Shown here piece by piece: positions 45,100 to 55,269 of a DNA stretch of 64,000 nucleotides (its first letter is position 1; every line of letters starts with the position of its first letter). The notes under the pieces were generated by a model. That model worked only from the letters and a program-made list of their open reading frames with translations, was not told the DNA's origin and did no database searches. This DNA is from Cladocopium goreaui (taxonomy: Eukaryota; Sar; Dinophyceae; Suessiales; Symbiodiniaceae). The translations under genes were made by a program, and so were the position numbers. The stretch lies in assembly GCA_947184155.2 (NCBI GenBank), contig CAMXCT020002700.1:25626-89625 (forward strand). The letters are read 5' to 3'.

Positions 45100-45355
45100 C
45101 CTTATCCTTATCTTGCTCTAAAAGAACAGGGAATTCGGGAATTTCATTCACCGTACCAGTACGGTTGGGATGGGTTAGCAACGACTCAGAACATTGGAGA
45201 AATAGCTCTCATTACCTCAGGAGTGATTGGCTATCAGACACTGACACATGGCCGTGGGTTAAACATAGTCAACATTTACAATCATTCCATTTTGAAACCA
45301 ACTTGGGCCTTTAAAATAGGATCTAAATGGGATGGACACTGCATGTTCTGATCAA
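45100..45355 (+). other. Possible decayed coding sequence, EN-like
   Basis: An open plus frame reads NIGEIALITSGVIGYQTLTH then GRGLNIVNIYNHS, ending at a TGA. GRGLNIVNIYNH resembles the strand of retrotransposon endonucleases (GLRVVNVYxP), but this is weak. Confidence 0.25.
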
Positions 45356-45780
45356 TTTTGTCCTACCAGTACCATCCCATTTTGATGTATTTTGGGGATT
45401 TTGGGGGGTTAATTACACCAATTGTGTCCCTTTGCCCTCCAAACTTGGACTCCGCGACTGCCCTGCGATCGTTCAGATCTCGCCTTGGAATGGTCAGATG
45501 GAATGAACTTTCAGTAGCTACGACTGATGGGTGATTTCAACCTACATGTGCAATACTGTTTATGTAAGTATATGATATTTCAATATATTTCATGTATATC
45601 GATACTCACAAACAAATTTACACACAAAGTCTGTACAACAAAGATGAGCTGTTCTGGATTCCATAAGGCATGGAAAAAACACACACTTTGGTAAACTCCA
45701 TAATGGAGAGGGTGAAATGAGATGAAATGATAACCGTCATGTCGTGTTGTTACATTAGCATGTCATGTCATGTCATGTCA

Positions 45781-46053
45781 TGGCATGTCGGCATGGGTGG
45801 TTTTTGGCTTGGCCACCTTGCCATTTCGGATGAAGGTACGTTTTCACGACGACATAGATGGGTCTTCGTTGGCCCGTGCCATCTATGCGTCCACGGGCCC
45901 CCTGCTTTTCCCTTTGATTCAGGGTTTCTCACACACAGCAAGCCACTAGGGCATGATGTTTCCATTCCGCTGCTTGTTCTCTTAGATCCAAGGTTTCCAC
46001 TTAGACGTATATCAAGCCGCTGGACACGATTTTTCCAAGAACAACTTCCCTCG
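45781..46053 (+). other. Two possible plus-strand exons
   Basis: First piece ends at ATGAAG|GTACGT (45836), an excellent donor. A second begins after the pyrimidine-rich acceptor ccctttgattcag (45922). In the phase that joins them they read MGGFWLGHLAISDE and FLTHSKPLGHDVSIPLLVLL. A minus frame of 116 codons overlaps. A short CATGT repeat precedes the first piece. Confidence 0.4.
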
Positions 46054-46243
46054 GTGTGGTTGTTTTGGATTGAATGCGAAGAAAATGACCCCTCAGCGCT
46101 GTTGGTCTTGTGTCCCATATGTCGAAAACCAAATTACAAACAAACCAAACTTTTTTGGAGTTGAAACTGAACGGATAAGACTGGTGGTTTGAAGTGAATA
46201 TATTAGGTATAAAATCGAGTCTCCTGCTTGACCAAAGAACCAA

Positions 46244-47320
46244 TCAGCAAGTATGCCGAAGAAGCAATGTCGGTTTGTAGATCTGTGTCGTCTGCGTCGC
46301 CTGGTGGTGGATCTGTGCTTCTTGCGTGTGGTGCGAGATCATGTACGGCTGTGCTTGTTGTGACTCAGTGGTGGAGTTGAAGCTGTAGTGGTTGGAAATT
46401 GCTGTGAAAATGGCGTGGCTGGGACTGGTTGTACTAGTGTTGTGCTTGTTGACTGTGGTGTAGACTGGTAAGTGACGAATGATCCATATTGTGGTGGTGA
46501 GAGCTGAAGATTGGGTATGGCTGCATTGTAATGTGGTGGTGGCTGAAGACATGGCATGGCTGTGCTGTGATGTGGTGTGTTGAAAGCATAGAGGTTGTGT
46601 AAACGCAGAGTTGGCAAATGGTGCTTGTGTTGGCTTTGGGACGGTGTGTCCCATAAGTTGTTGTGGTTGTTGTGGTGGAGTTGGAGCAAAAGGCTGTCTG
46701 AAAGCTGCAGTGGCACACTGTGGTTGCATTGAGTGTGGTATAGTGTGTCCGGCTGGATCATGTTGTTGTGGAGTCTGAGAGAATGTTGGTAGAAAGGTGC
46801 TGATGCTTGTGTGTTCTGTGATGCTTGTGTGTTGCACATAAGTCGTCGTCGAAGCTGAGCGTAGAGCCGGTGTCCGATTCCCAAATAAGTGGTGCGTAGT
46901 GCTTGTCGCAAGTGTGGTGTTGAGTGTTGTTTTGTGACTTGTCGTTGTAAGATAAACGGGTAGTTGAATGGTGGACACCACTTTTGGATGATGTAGCTTT
47001 CCAGCGTTCGTGTTTGTAATGTTGTATTGGTGGGTAACAACGGCAATGCGACAAATTGATGATAGTTGTTTTGGCTGCAAAACCAATGGAGTGCCAACTT
47101 GCATGACACAGGTTGTGCTCGTTTTAATTGTCTGAGCTTGCGTTGTCTGGTGTTCTGACGGTCGTGTAGCGTGTGTATGGTACTGCCGATGTAGTGTTCT
47201 GTGCTGGAAAGACGAATGTTGAGTCCCGATATGACAACTGCATGAAGAAGTATATATACAGTGTTGGATTGACAGAACATTCGTTGCAACTGTACAAAAG
47301 TGCGAACAGACTTTAAACAT
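46244..47320 (-). CDS. 358-codon Thr/His/Gln-rich ORF, doubtful
   Basis: This is the longest open frame of the window. It encodes a protein very rich in Thr, His, Gln and Ser, with internal repeats around GHTIPHSMQPQ and GHTVPKPTQAP followed by AF-QP. A second minus frame of 316 codons overlaps it almost completely, so strand skew (the plus strand is G/T-rich) explains much of the openness. No domain or membrane segment is visible. It could be an intronless low-complexity protein gene or a skewed non-coding block. Confidence 0.3.
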   Translation of the reverse strand: MFKVCSHFCTVATNVLSIQHCIYTSSCSCHIGTQHSSFQHRTLHRQYHTHATRPSEHQTTQAQTIKTSTTCVMQVGTPLVLQPKQLSSICRIAVVTHQYNITNTNAGKLHHPKVVSTIQLPVYLTTTSHKTTLNTTLATSTTHHLFGNRTPALRSASTTTYVQHTSITEHTSISTFLPTFSQTPQQHDPAGHTIPHSMQPQCATAAFRQPFAPTPPQQPQQLMGHTVPKPTQAPFANSAFTQPLCFQHTTSQHSHAMSSATTTLQCSHTQSSALTTTIWIIRHLPVYTTVNKHNTSTTSPSHAIFTAISNHYSFNSTTESQQAQPYMISHHTQEAQIHHQATQTTQIYKPTLLLRHTC

Positions 47321-47549
47321 GTTCTGTCAAATCTCCGATTCCATTTTCGACATGATTGTTGATGAACCTGATTGGTACACCAATGAAGAAAACAAAAACC
47401 AACTGCAACACGTAGGAATGTTCGATAAGCAACAGTGTCATAGAAATCGTCAGGTGGAAAATGTTGTAAGAATCCGAAAAACGCAACGCATGCCGCCGAA
47501 AACTGTACATGATCCGGATCGCCGCGGTCTAGTCACTCTAGTTGAGTGA
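47319..47549 (+). CDS. 76-codon ORF, possible element remnant
   Basis: Reads SDSIFDMIVDEPDWYTNEEN and later NVVRIRKTQRMPPKTVHDPD. The acidic then basic composition looks like real coding sequence. The TGA stop overlaps the start of the next open frame. Family not recognised. Confidence 0.4.
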   Translation: MFCQISDSIFDMIVDEPDWYTNEENKNQLQHVGMFDKQQCHRNRQVENVVRIRKTQRMPPKTVHDPDRRGLVTLVE

Positions 47550-47705
47550 CCGCAAACAGCGGCAGCTTGTAGAGCTCCTCATTGCGCGCCTTTGCCGCCA
47601 GCGCCACCGGCAAACCAAGCGATGCTGCTTTGTCTGCAAACGTGCTTTGCTCGGCTTTTGGGATGTTCTTCATAAGTTGATGCAATGTGCCCAATGCCTC
47701 CTGAA
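47542..47705 (+). CDS. Cys-pair ORF cut by the assembly gap
   Basis: Reads SDRKQRQLVELLIARLCRQR and then TKRCCFVCKRALLGFWDVLH, followed by MQCAQC. The CxxC...CxxC arrangement suggests a small zinc-binding finger of the type found at transposase C-termini or in RING-like proteins. It overlaps the previous ORF in another frame and runs into the N gap. Confidence 0.38.
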
Positions 47706-47805
47706 NNNNNNNNNNNNNNNNNNNNNNNNNNNNNNNNNNNNNNNNNNNNNNNNNNNNNNNNNNNNNNNNNNNNNNNNNNNNNNNNNNNNNNNNNNNNNNN
47801 NNNNN
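47706..47805. other. Assembly gap (100 N)
   Basis: Exactly 100 undetermined bases, a placeholder length, with simple repeats on the right. Confidence 0.99.
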
Positions 47806-48060
47806 TAGTAGTACTAGTAGTACTAGTAGTACTAGTAGTACTAGTAGTTACTAGTAGTACTAGTAGTACTAGTAGTACTAGTAGTACTAGTAGTACTAGT
47901 AGTACTAGTAGTACTAGTAGTACTAGTAGTACTAGTAGTACTAGTCGTAGTAGTAGTAGTAGTAGTCGTAGTAGTAGTAGTAGTAGTAGGAGGGGTAAGA
48001 GTAGGAGTAGGAGTAGGAGTAGGAATAGGAGAAGGAGTTCTAGTAGCAGGGCAAGGGAAG
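47806..48060. repeat. TAGTAC / TAG repeat
   Basis: TAGTACTAG hexamer array followed by TAG and GGAGTA runs; a likely cause of the gap. Confidence 0.95.
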
Positions 48061-48957
48061 AAATGGAGAGGGAGGGAAAGAGAGAAAGAGAGAGAGAGAG
48101 AGGGAGGGAGGGGGAAACAGATGGTTGCGTTTGACCGGTTTCTGACGGGTTTCTGACTGGTTTCTGACTCGTTTCTGACCCTTCAGCGGAACTCGTGTCA
48201 ATTGGATCCAAAAGCAAGAGCAGAAATTCCTAGGTGTACTAGTGGTAGTGGTGGTGCAGTAGCAGCGGGTGTGGTGGTAGTACTAAGAGTAGTAGCAAAT
48301 CTAGTAGTGGGAGTAAGGATCCATGCGTGAACACATTCGATTTCAAATTTGAAAGCAAAATAAGCTTGCGCGGTCCGGAAACGGTCCGGAAAACTCACAG
48401 TAGTACCAGCAGGACTAGCAGTAGCAGTAGCACTAGCAGTAGTGGTAGTGGAAATTGCAATAGGAGTAGGCGTAGGAGTTCTGATGGGAGGGTGAGGGAA
48501 TAGGGAAGGGAGAGAGAGAGAGAGAGATTGCGTTTGGCCGGTTTCTGACGGGTTTCTGACTGGTTTCTGACTGGTTTCTGAGTCGTTTCTGACCCTTCAC
48601 ACGAGCGCAATTGGATTTAAAAGCAAGAGCAGAAATTCCTAGGTGTACTAGTGGTAGTGGTGGTAGTGGTGGTGCAGGGTGGTGCAGTAGCAGCGGGTGT
48701 GGTGGTAGTGCTGGGGGTAGTAGCAAATCTAGTAATGAGAGTAAGGATCCATGCGTGAACGCATTCGATTTCAAATTTGGAAGCAAAATAAGCTTGCGCG
48801 GTCCGGAAACGGTCCGGAAAACTCACAGTAGTACCAGCAGGACTAGCAGTAGCACTAGCACTAGCAGTAGTGGTAGTGGAAATTGCAATAGGAGTAGGCG
48901 TAGGAGTTCTGATGGGAGGGTGAGGGAATAGGCAAGGGAGAGAGAGAGAGAGAGGTT
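48061..48957. repeat. Tandem duplication of a 0.4 kb module
   Basis: Two successive modules start at about 48126 and 48529. Each has a GGTTTCTGAC array, a TAG-rich part, CAAATTTG, GGTCCGGAAACGGTCCGGAA and GGAGTTCTGATGGGAGGGTG. A third begins at 48957 and is interrupted by TAG repeats. Confidence 0.9.
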
Positions 48958-49140
48958 GCGTTTGGAGTAGGAGTAGGAGTAGAAGTAGGAGTAGGAGTAG
49001 GAGTAGTAGTAGGAGTAGTAGTAGTAGTAGCAGTAGTAGCAGTAGTAGTAGCCAGGAGTAGTAGTAGTAGTATTAGTAGCAATGATAAGAGCTGAGGTGG
49101 ATGGATGGATGGATGGATGGATGGATGGATGGATGGATGC
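48958..49140. repeat. GGAGTA/TAG and GGAT repeats
   Basis: Trinucleotide-type run to 49080, then ten GGAT units. Confidence 0.95.
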
Positions 49141-49244
49141 TAGGCAAGTGCTGCCTTTTTGGTGTTTCTGACCTGTTTCTGACCTGTTTCTGACCTGTTT
49201 TCAATTGGAGCTAGCTTGAATGTCCTTCTGACCTGAAAACATCT

Positions 49245-49291
49245 GCGCGGATTCCGCGCGCGCGGATTCCGCGCGCGCGGAATCCGCGCGG
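49245..49291. repeat. CG-rich nested palindrome
   Basis: Three GCGCGGATTCC / GGAATCCGCGC units in head-to-tail and inverted orientation form a self-complementary 47-base block in otherwise AT-rich DNA. Confidence 0.9.
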
Positions 49292-49325
49292 CCATGTCAA
49301 TTATTGGCATGGTTCTGGTCTCGAA

Positions 49326-49531
49326 AGTAGTAGTAGTAGTAGGAGGAGGAGGAGGAGCAGTAGTAGTAGCAGTAGTAGTAGTAGTAGTTCTATTACTAGT
49401 AGTAGTAGTAGTAGTAGTAGAAGTAGTAGTAGTAGTCGTACTCGTACTAGTAGTAGTAGTAGTAGTAGTAGTCGTAGTAGTCGTAGTAGTCGTAGTAGTC
49501 GTCGTAGTAGTAGTAGTAGTACTAGCAGTAC

Positions 49532-49565
<34 letters not shown>

Positions 49566-49600
49566 TCTATTACTAGTAGTAGTAGTAGTAGGAGGGTGGT
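49326..49600. repeat. (TAG)n array
   Basis: Imperfect TAG trinucleotide run. Thr-only, Leu-only and Val-only frames here are artefacts. Confidence 0.95.
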
Positions 49601-49619
49601 AGCCGTATAACCAATCGCC

Positions 49620-50404
49620 AACCAATCGCTCAGCCTATCGCGATGCAGGTTTTAGCAATCGCGCAAAGCAAAGTAAACGCATCAATTCATAAATTTGTGA
49701 CCTGCTTTTACGGACGGCTCCCATATATATATATAAAGAATTATAAATATATATTATACTTGTTATGATATTAATGATTATATCAATTATTATATTATTG
49801 ATTACAGTATATTAAATGAATATAAACAATATTTTATATAGAGTAGTGTTTCTATATATGCATGGTAATTAAACACATGTGGAGCATCTGGAGCATTCGG
49901 CTCTTGCTCCACCCGCAAAGCACTAAAACGACGCCTGTCTCTTGAGTTCCGCATTCAATGAGGCGTTGGCCTTGGAAACGATGCGGTCATGGTTTTTTAA
50001 TGCTTTTTTAGGGTAGAGGGTATGATGGTAGATGATAAACAATATGTATATATATATATACACGTATATAGATTTACTTAACACACGTCAGTACTACTCT
50101 ATTGTGATACCCATATCCATCTAGCTATACCGCAGTTACCGTACTACATCTACAGTATATGTTTTGTACTATTCAGAACTATCCAGTATAAATCGATAAA
50201 AACATGGTAAATGTAGATATGTGTTTATACTTAAGAGATCTTAACAGTCATCTGTCCACTAGATCTACGCAGCCCTCTTGGAATTGAAGCAGGGTGAAGG
50301 CCAGAATCACCCAGGGCTTGTCAATTAATGTTGGAAAAAAAACTCCCAAACCATCCCAAATCCAATGGACTCTCATACTTTTCCCATTGGCCATAAATTT
50401 CGGT
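49620..50404. other. No gene seen
   Basis: AT-rich sequence with a short TA run near 50045. Confidence 0.55.
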
Positions 50405-50513
50405 TACCCTCTGGTAAATTAACATAGACCCTGGCAGTTGTCGGGGTTGGAAGACTAGTTTCCATTAAAAAAATGTGATATTCAGGGTCCAACTGTTTAT
50501 TTACCAGAGGGTA
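50405..50513. mobile_element. MITE family 1, core replaced
   Basis: Ends CCCTCTGGTAAATTAACATA and TTTATTTACCAGAGGG are kept, but the centre carries ACCCTGGCAGTTG / CAGGGTCCAACTG arms not seen in other copies. Confidence 0.85.
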
Positions 50514-50662
50514 TATACCCAATTTTCAGACACACCATTGAGTTGCATCCAGGAAAACAAAATTGCATGATGTTGCATGCCTAGGCCCCAAGTGACACTG
50601 GGTTGATTCATTTGGGTTTTGATCAACGATGATTGTCTGACTTTGATCTCTGCTATTCAGCT

Positions 50663-50777
50663 GCAGGCCTCAGGGCCAATTGGTAGCGGACAACCTCAGA
50701 GGTCGCAATCCCAGTCGCCTGCCCCAAAGAACTCTAAGTTTATACCCTGTTCGACTGCGCCAAACCATTCTGAGTGA
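50663..50777 (+). other. Possible plus-strand exon with stop
   Basis: After a strong acceptor (gatctctgctattcag) the plus frame reads LQASGPIGSGQPQRSQSQSP and then APKNSK, to a TGA. A minus frame (GQATGIATSEVVRYQLALRP) competes. Confidence 0.4.
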
Positions 50778-51110
50778 ATGTGGTTTAGGGTTTGCAGCTT
50801 CAATTTTCTGTAATTTCGGGAACCAACTAGTCACCAACTACGGCCCTGACGCTCCTTTGCCTTCCTGGGGCGGAAAATCATCATTCTGTAATAATGCTGG
50901 AAATACATGGTAATACCCCATCAGGCTACAACCATTACCATCATGTTCTACTAATTACTGACGCGAGGAAAAACATGTTGACACAACCGCACACGTGCGA
51001 CTCGGCAAGCGGGTTTTGATGTTGTTGGAAGTGAAATCCCCAAATATCAGAAGTAAACAACCACAACATATCTGGCAGGGGTTTTGTCCCAGTATGTCCC
51101 AGTGCTTAAG

Positions 51111-51224
51111 CCCCATATTTGGATGTCCGAGAAACAACTCCGCGCTGTCTCCCAAGTGCTGTCCGTCGAGTCACTGGGCGACGAAGTGGGGCGTGGGTGG
51201 GTTCAGGGCTACAAACAGTTGTTT
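51111..51224 (+). other. Coding island, strand undecided
   Basis: Plus frame: HIWMSEKQLRAVSQVLSVES and then LGDEVGRGWVQGYKQLF, 38 codons between AG and GTTTAA. Minus frame after a very good acceptor: DSTDSTWETARSCFSDIQIW. Both are highly protein-like. Confidence 0.45.
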
Positions 51225-51538
51225 GTTTAAAGTGTTTGGCAAAAAGGTTATCGTTACCTACTATGGTTGTACCTATCAGATCAGATAATTGTCCCATGCA
51301 TCACATGATGCGATAGGTTTTCTTTCCTAGTTTAGCACCATCGCTGCTGGATTTTGGTGGTTGCAATTCCCTGATTGGTTGGGTTGTGGGAACTACAGCA
51401 CAACAGCTACAATACCATGTTCCTTGTTTGAAATAAGATCGGTTGTCTATACATCATATCTCATACATATACATGATATATATATATATATAGATACATC
51501 ATACATACTATACTCCAGTGGTACATCATATTTCTCAG

Positions 51539-51611
51539 ACATGCCATCTACCACTGGAGTTTTGCTTCTCGACCAGACCTGCAGCAGGAGGCGTAGCGAG
51601 CACCTGTGGCG
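51539..51611 (+). other. Possible plus-strand exon
   Basis: Acceptor catatttctcag and donor GTGGCG|GTGATT. Open frames include MPSTTGVLLLDQTCSRRRSE. A minus alternative exists. Confidence 0.38.
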
Positions 51612-51628
51612 GTGATTTTCCCAACAAG

Positions 51629-51728
51629 TGGCTTGGTCGTTTCTAGGCCATCTGAAAAATATGAGAGTCAAGTGGGATCATCCCCCTATCTTGGGTTGAC
51701 AGTAAGAAAAACATGAGACCACCAGCCA
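51629..51728. mobile_element. MITE family 2, diverged
   Basis: Contains TCTGAAAAATATGAGAGTCA and a right end GACCACCAGCCAG. It lies between two candidate exons. Confidence 0.7.
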
Positions 51729-51821
51729 GAAGAATATTCGTCGTTGCGTTGTCCCATCTGATGTGATTGGACATACTTGTCCAAGGAAGTTTAGAAGTCA
51801 AACTTCCGACAATATGGACAG

Positions 51822-51924
51822 ATGGAAAAGCAGAGGTGGGAAGAGTCAGGGAGGAGAAGAGCAGAAGAGAGAAGGTCAGAGAAGAGAAAAAGTGAGAAGA
51901 AAGAAGATGCAGGTGCGCGAAAAG
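51822..51924 (+). CDS. Candidate charged exon, plus strand
   Basis: Purine-rich exon between aatatggacag and GAAAAG|GTAAGA (consensus donor). Reads MEKQRWEESGRRRAEERRSE and then KRKSEKKEDAGARK. On the minus strand this is a long polypyrimidine tract, so the plus reading is favoured. Confidence 0.5.
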
Positions 51925-52253
51925 GTAAGAAAGTCGCAAAACACTGGTGTTTTTCCAATGATTTGAATTTGTGGCGAAAAGTAGGCTCGCTAAAGCGGCC
52001 GGTGCAGAGCCATGTGGTCAAATGAGAGATGAAAAGTTGCACGCCGTTGTGGCGCGAAGAACATTTCCAAGTCTAAATGTACAAAAAACACCAGCATCGG
52101 ACCACTTTTGGAAGTTGATATGTCATCCTAAATGATGTTTTTCCTGAAATGGGTGACACATACGGGAAAATTAAAGGTTTCGGGTTACCAGTTACCATTA
52201 TTTATCCATTAATTATTTGTATTTCAAGGAACCACCACATGTGCTTCCTACCG

Positions 52254-52351
52254 CAGCCCCTTTCTTTCTGAAGCTAGGCTCGCCACTGTCCGCCTCTGAA
52301 GCTGGATCCCCTGGCTCACAGCAATGGACCCAGGACTCAGGACCACTTTAA
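52254..52351. other. Coding island, strand undecided
   Basis: Minus: VLSPGSIAVSQGIQLQRRTV to CTGCG|GTAGGA. Plus: after ctaccgcag, PFFLKLGSPLSASEAGSPGS to a TAA. Confidence 0.4.
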
Positions 52352-52563
52352 TAGCAATCGACATCCATATATTGTGGATCTTGGGACCAATAGTAACAAC
52401 ATAAAGATAGTAAAGATCCATATGTGCAATAGTTTTAACATCAAAATCCATTGACTTTAATAGTAATCTCTTCAACAGATTTTTCGCAACATCTGATCTT
52501 TTTATCCGGGCGCACCATTTGGACCCCCAATCGTCTTTGTCAGCAGACAGACTTTGCGTTTGC

Positions 52564-52779
52564 TTAGCTTGGGATAGACTCAGTCAGTCCTGCAGGATGT
52601 GAATTTCCATCGCGTGTCACCACTAGATTTTTACAGCTGTGCTCAACACAAAACCCAGAGATATTTGGCAGCCTGGTAAGCCCAACGGTAAACCCATCCC
52701 CAACTTGCCAGAAATGGCTCCCACAAACTAAACTAACCACTTCCATGTCAATGTGGAGGTTTATTTTTGGTTTTACCAC
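52564..52779 (-). other. Coding-like frame
   Basis: The minus frame includes CGSHFWQVGDGFTVGLTRLP and then NISGFCVEHSCKNL before GTGGTG. Possible exon; no family. Confidence 0.35.
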
Positions 52780-52881
52780 ATTGCACCTACGTAGGGATAT
52801 ACCTAACCCAACTTGGCTACTTATTCAGAACAATGATAGAGCATTTGGTGCAGAATGTGTCATTTTTTGTTGGTCCAACAC

Positions 52882-52937
52882 TTTATGGCAGAAATGAGCA
52901 GCTCGTTGCCTGCTGCAGCATCTGCCGGACCATCGAA
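52882..52937 (-). CDS. Candidate 56-nt exon
   Basis: Acceptor taggcgctgtctcag and donor GTGTTG; reads FDGPADAAAGNELLISAI. Confidence 0.5.
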
Positions 52938-53415
52938 CTGAGACAGCGCCTACAGTAGCGGCCAGATCCAACAATCAGCTTGAGTTGTTACTCCCTTTGG
53001 GTCATGGGTATCGGTAACAATTTGGTACTTTAGAAAAGGATCGGCACCTTGAAAATGACAAAAGCTTCTGGGTTAGTGACAAACTTGACGTTTCGCATCA
53101 CTAAGTAATTAAATGAACAGTCTGGTACCGGTACTCTAAGATGGTGATGGAACATCCAAGTTCAATAGGTCAATCATCTACAAAAGCGAGATTCTCCAGG
53201 CAAAAATCTTGGCTTGCCAGGCTTTTTCGGAGGGTACCGCTGCGCACTATTGCCTATTATAAGACAAAAACCAAACCCCGGTACCCTTTATTTGTTAACC
53301 TTGCGCTATGTTTTTCGTCCCTTATGTTCTTAAAGTAATTGTCCTCATTATCTACATATTATTTTTGAAAGTATTATTTTCACTGATTTTCCCCAATGAA
53401 AAAAATGTGCTTCCC

Positions 53416-53511
53416 CTAGCGTCCTAGTTGCATGGTGGCGATCTGAGCCTTCGATTCAAGGCGATTGGCCATCGAAGACAGTCGCTGCCGCATCTCCGAT
53501 CTCCTGCAAGG
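53416..53511 (-). CDS. Candidate terminal exon with TAG
   Basis: Acceptor ccatatctggcag; 31 codons (RRSEMRQRLSSMANRLESKA, then QIATMQLGR) and a TAG. Heptad-like, possible coiled coil. It may end the minus-strand gene that includes the 57-61 kb exons (inference). Confidence 0.5.
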   Translation of the reverse strand, partial: PCRRSEMRQRLSSMANRLESKAQIATMQLGR

Positions 53512-53797
53512 CTGCCAGATATGGGGCTGGTTGGCTTTCAGCCAAAAAGAGAACTAGCACAATGGCCCACAATATCACAATTCAAGTCTAACATCACCCG
53601 AACCTTGGAGGTATCATCTTCAACCAGCATTAAAGGTGGTGTTAAGACACTAAGCTACCTCTGGGCGCGAATAGCCTGAGATGTCGTAAGGACTCCCCCA
53701 GTGGAGGTTCATCTTTAGTTCCCCAAACAATGGGTCCACACTGAGGGGTTCTTAGTAAATGTAAAGGCCGGTGATTGATCAGGGTGGTCTATTTGTG

Positions 53798-54200
53798 CCC
53801 TGGCATTTTACCTGAAAATTATCGCGCAAAATGGCTCTTCTGAAATGTCCCCGTGCATTTCGATTGCGCCGGCTCGCACAAAGTGTGGGTCGCGGGCGTG
53901 GGCCCCGGCATTTTTCCTGTAAATTCTCGCATAAACTGGCACGTGTGACACGTCCAAGTGCATTTCGACCTCGCAGGCTCGCACAAAGTGTGGGTCGCGA
54001 TCCTGGGCCCCGGCATTTTTCCTATGAATTATCGCATGAAGTGGCTCTTGTGAAACATTTCAACTGTGCAGGCTCGCACAAAGTGTGGGTCGCGATCCTG
54101 GGCCCCTGTGTTTTTCTGTGAATTCTCGCGCAAAATGGCTTGTGTGAAATGTCCAAGTGCATTTCGACTGCGCAGGCTCGCACAAAGTGTGGGTCCCGGT
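53798..54200. repeat. Four tandem copies of a GC-rich unit of about 100 bp
   Basis: Each unit carries GGCTCGCACAAAGTGTGGGT, GGCCCCGGCATTTTTCCT-type and AAGTGCATTTCGAC segments. Spacing is 95 to 105 bp. Confidence 0.9.
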
Positions 54201-54204
54201 CTTG

Positions 54205-54825
54205 GGATCGGTCCTCCTCAACATCATCATCCTCAACAACATCATCTTCCTCGTCCTCAACATCATCATTCTCAACATCATCATCTTCCTCCCCCTTGAC
54301 CTCATCATCCTTAACTTCATCAACCTCAACCTCATCTTCCGCAACATCAACATTATCATCCTTTTCATAACCCTCCTAGACATTACCATCCTCAACATCA
54401 TCATCCTCAACATCCTCCTCCTGCACCTTACCATCCTCAACATCATCATCGTCAACATCATCATCATCAACATCATCTTCCTCCTCCTCCTCATCATCAT
54501 CATGATCATCATCATGATCATCATCATGATCATAATCATGATCATCATCATGATCATCATCATGATCAACATCATGATCATCATCATGACAATCATCATG
54601 ATCATCATCATGATCATCATCATGATCATCATCATGATCATCATCATGATCACCATCATGATCATCATCATGATGATCATCATGATGATCATCATGATAA
54701 TCATCATTATCATCATCATGATCATCATCATGATCATCATCAACCACCACATCATCATCATCATCATCATCAACAACAACAACAACATCAAAATCAACAT
54801 CAACATTATCATCATACATTATCCT
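54205..54825. repeat. CATCATGATCAT array
   Basis: About 600 bp of CAT/CTC trinucleotides grading into CATCATGATCAT units that are themselves palindromic (ATGATCAT). Open frames of Met/Ile and of Asp/His here are artefacts. Confidence 0.95.
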
Positions 54826-55142
54826 CCCACTTCCCCAAATAGTGTGGTCTCTTGCCGGATTTTCTTTAGCAGAATAAATGAGAAGCCCACGTGCATTGCA
54901 CTCCTACCAGTAACATCTGCCAGTGGCAGGATCTCTTTAGCCGGAAACTATGGGAACATCCTCTGTCACCATGGAAACGATCCACACACTTTTTACATGC
55001 CCCATAAATAGTCAAAACTGTGAACACTGTCAACCCAAAAAAAATGAGAATCATTGAATGCAAAAAACACCCAATGAATTCTGTAATTGCGGGTAGTTGG
55101 GGCCGTCACCAGGGCACTTCCCTCCATGGCCCATATTGCCAG

Positions 55143-55269
55143 AGTGTGAAGATATGCTCATATCCTGCCGTGGGCCGCATCTTCGTTGCCTGCGCTGAAA
55201 TTTGGAACTTCCCTCTGGTGCTTGAAGCACCTAGGACCCACAAAAAGTATGATTGTCAACTCATGCCAG
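55143..55269. other. Coding island, strand undecided
   Basis: Plus frame after ccatattgccag: SVKICSYPAVGRIFVACAEI and then WNFPL, with donors GTGCTT or GTAGGA. Minus frame (PTWHELTIILFVGPRCFKHQ) also open. Confidence 0.4.

Noticed and set aside
49140-49625. Poly-Thr, poly-Leu and poly-Val ORFs
   Set aside because: They are translations of a TAG/AGT trinucleotide repeat in different frames.
54060-55011. 251- and 284-codon ORFs (Met/Ile-rich and Ile/Asn-rich)
   Set aside because: They run through the CAT/ATG trinucleotide array, and both strands are open for the same reason.
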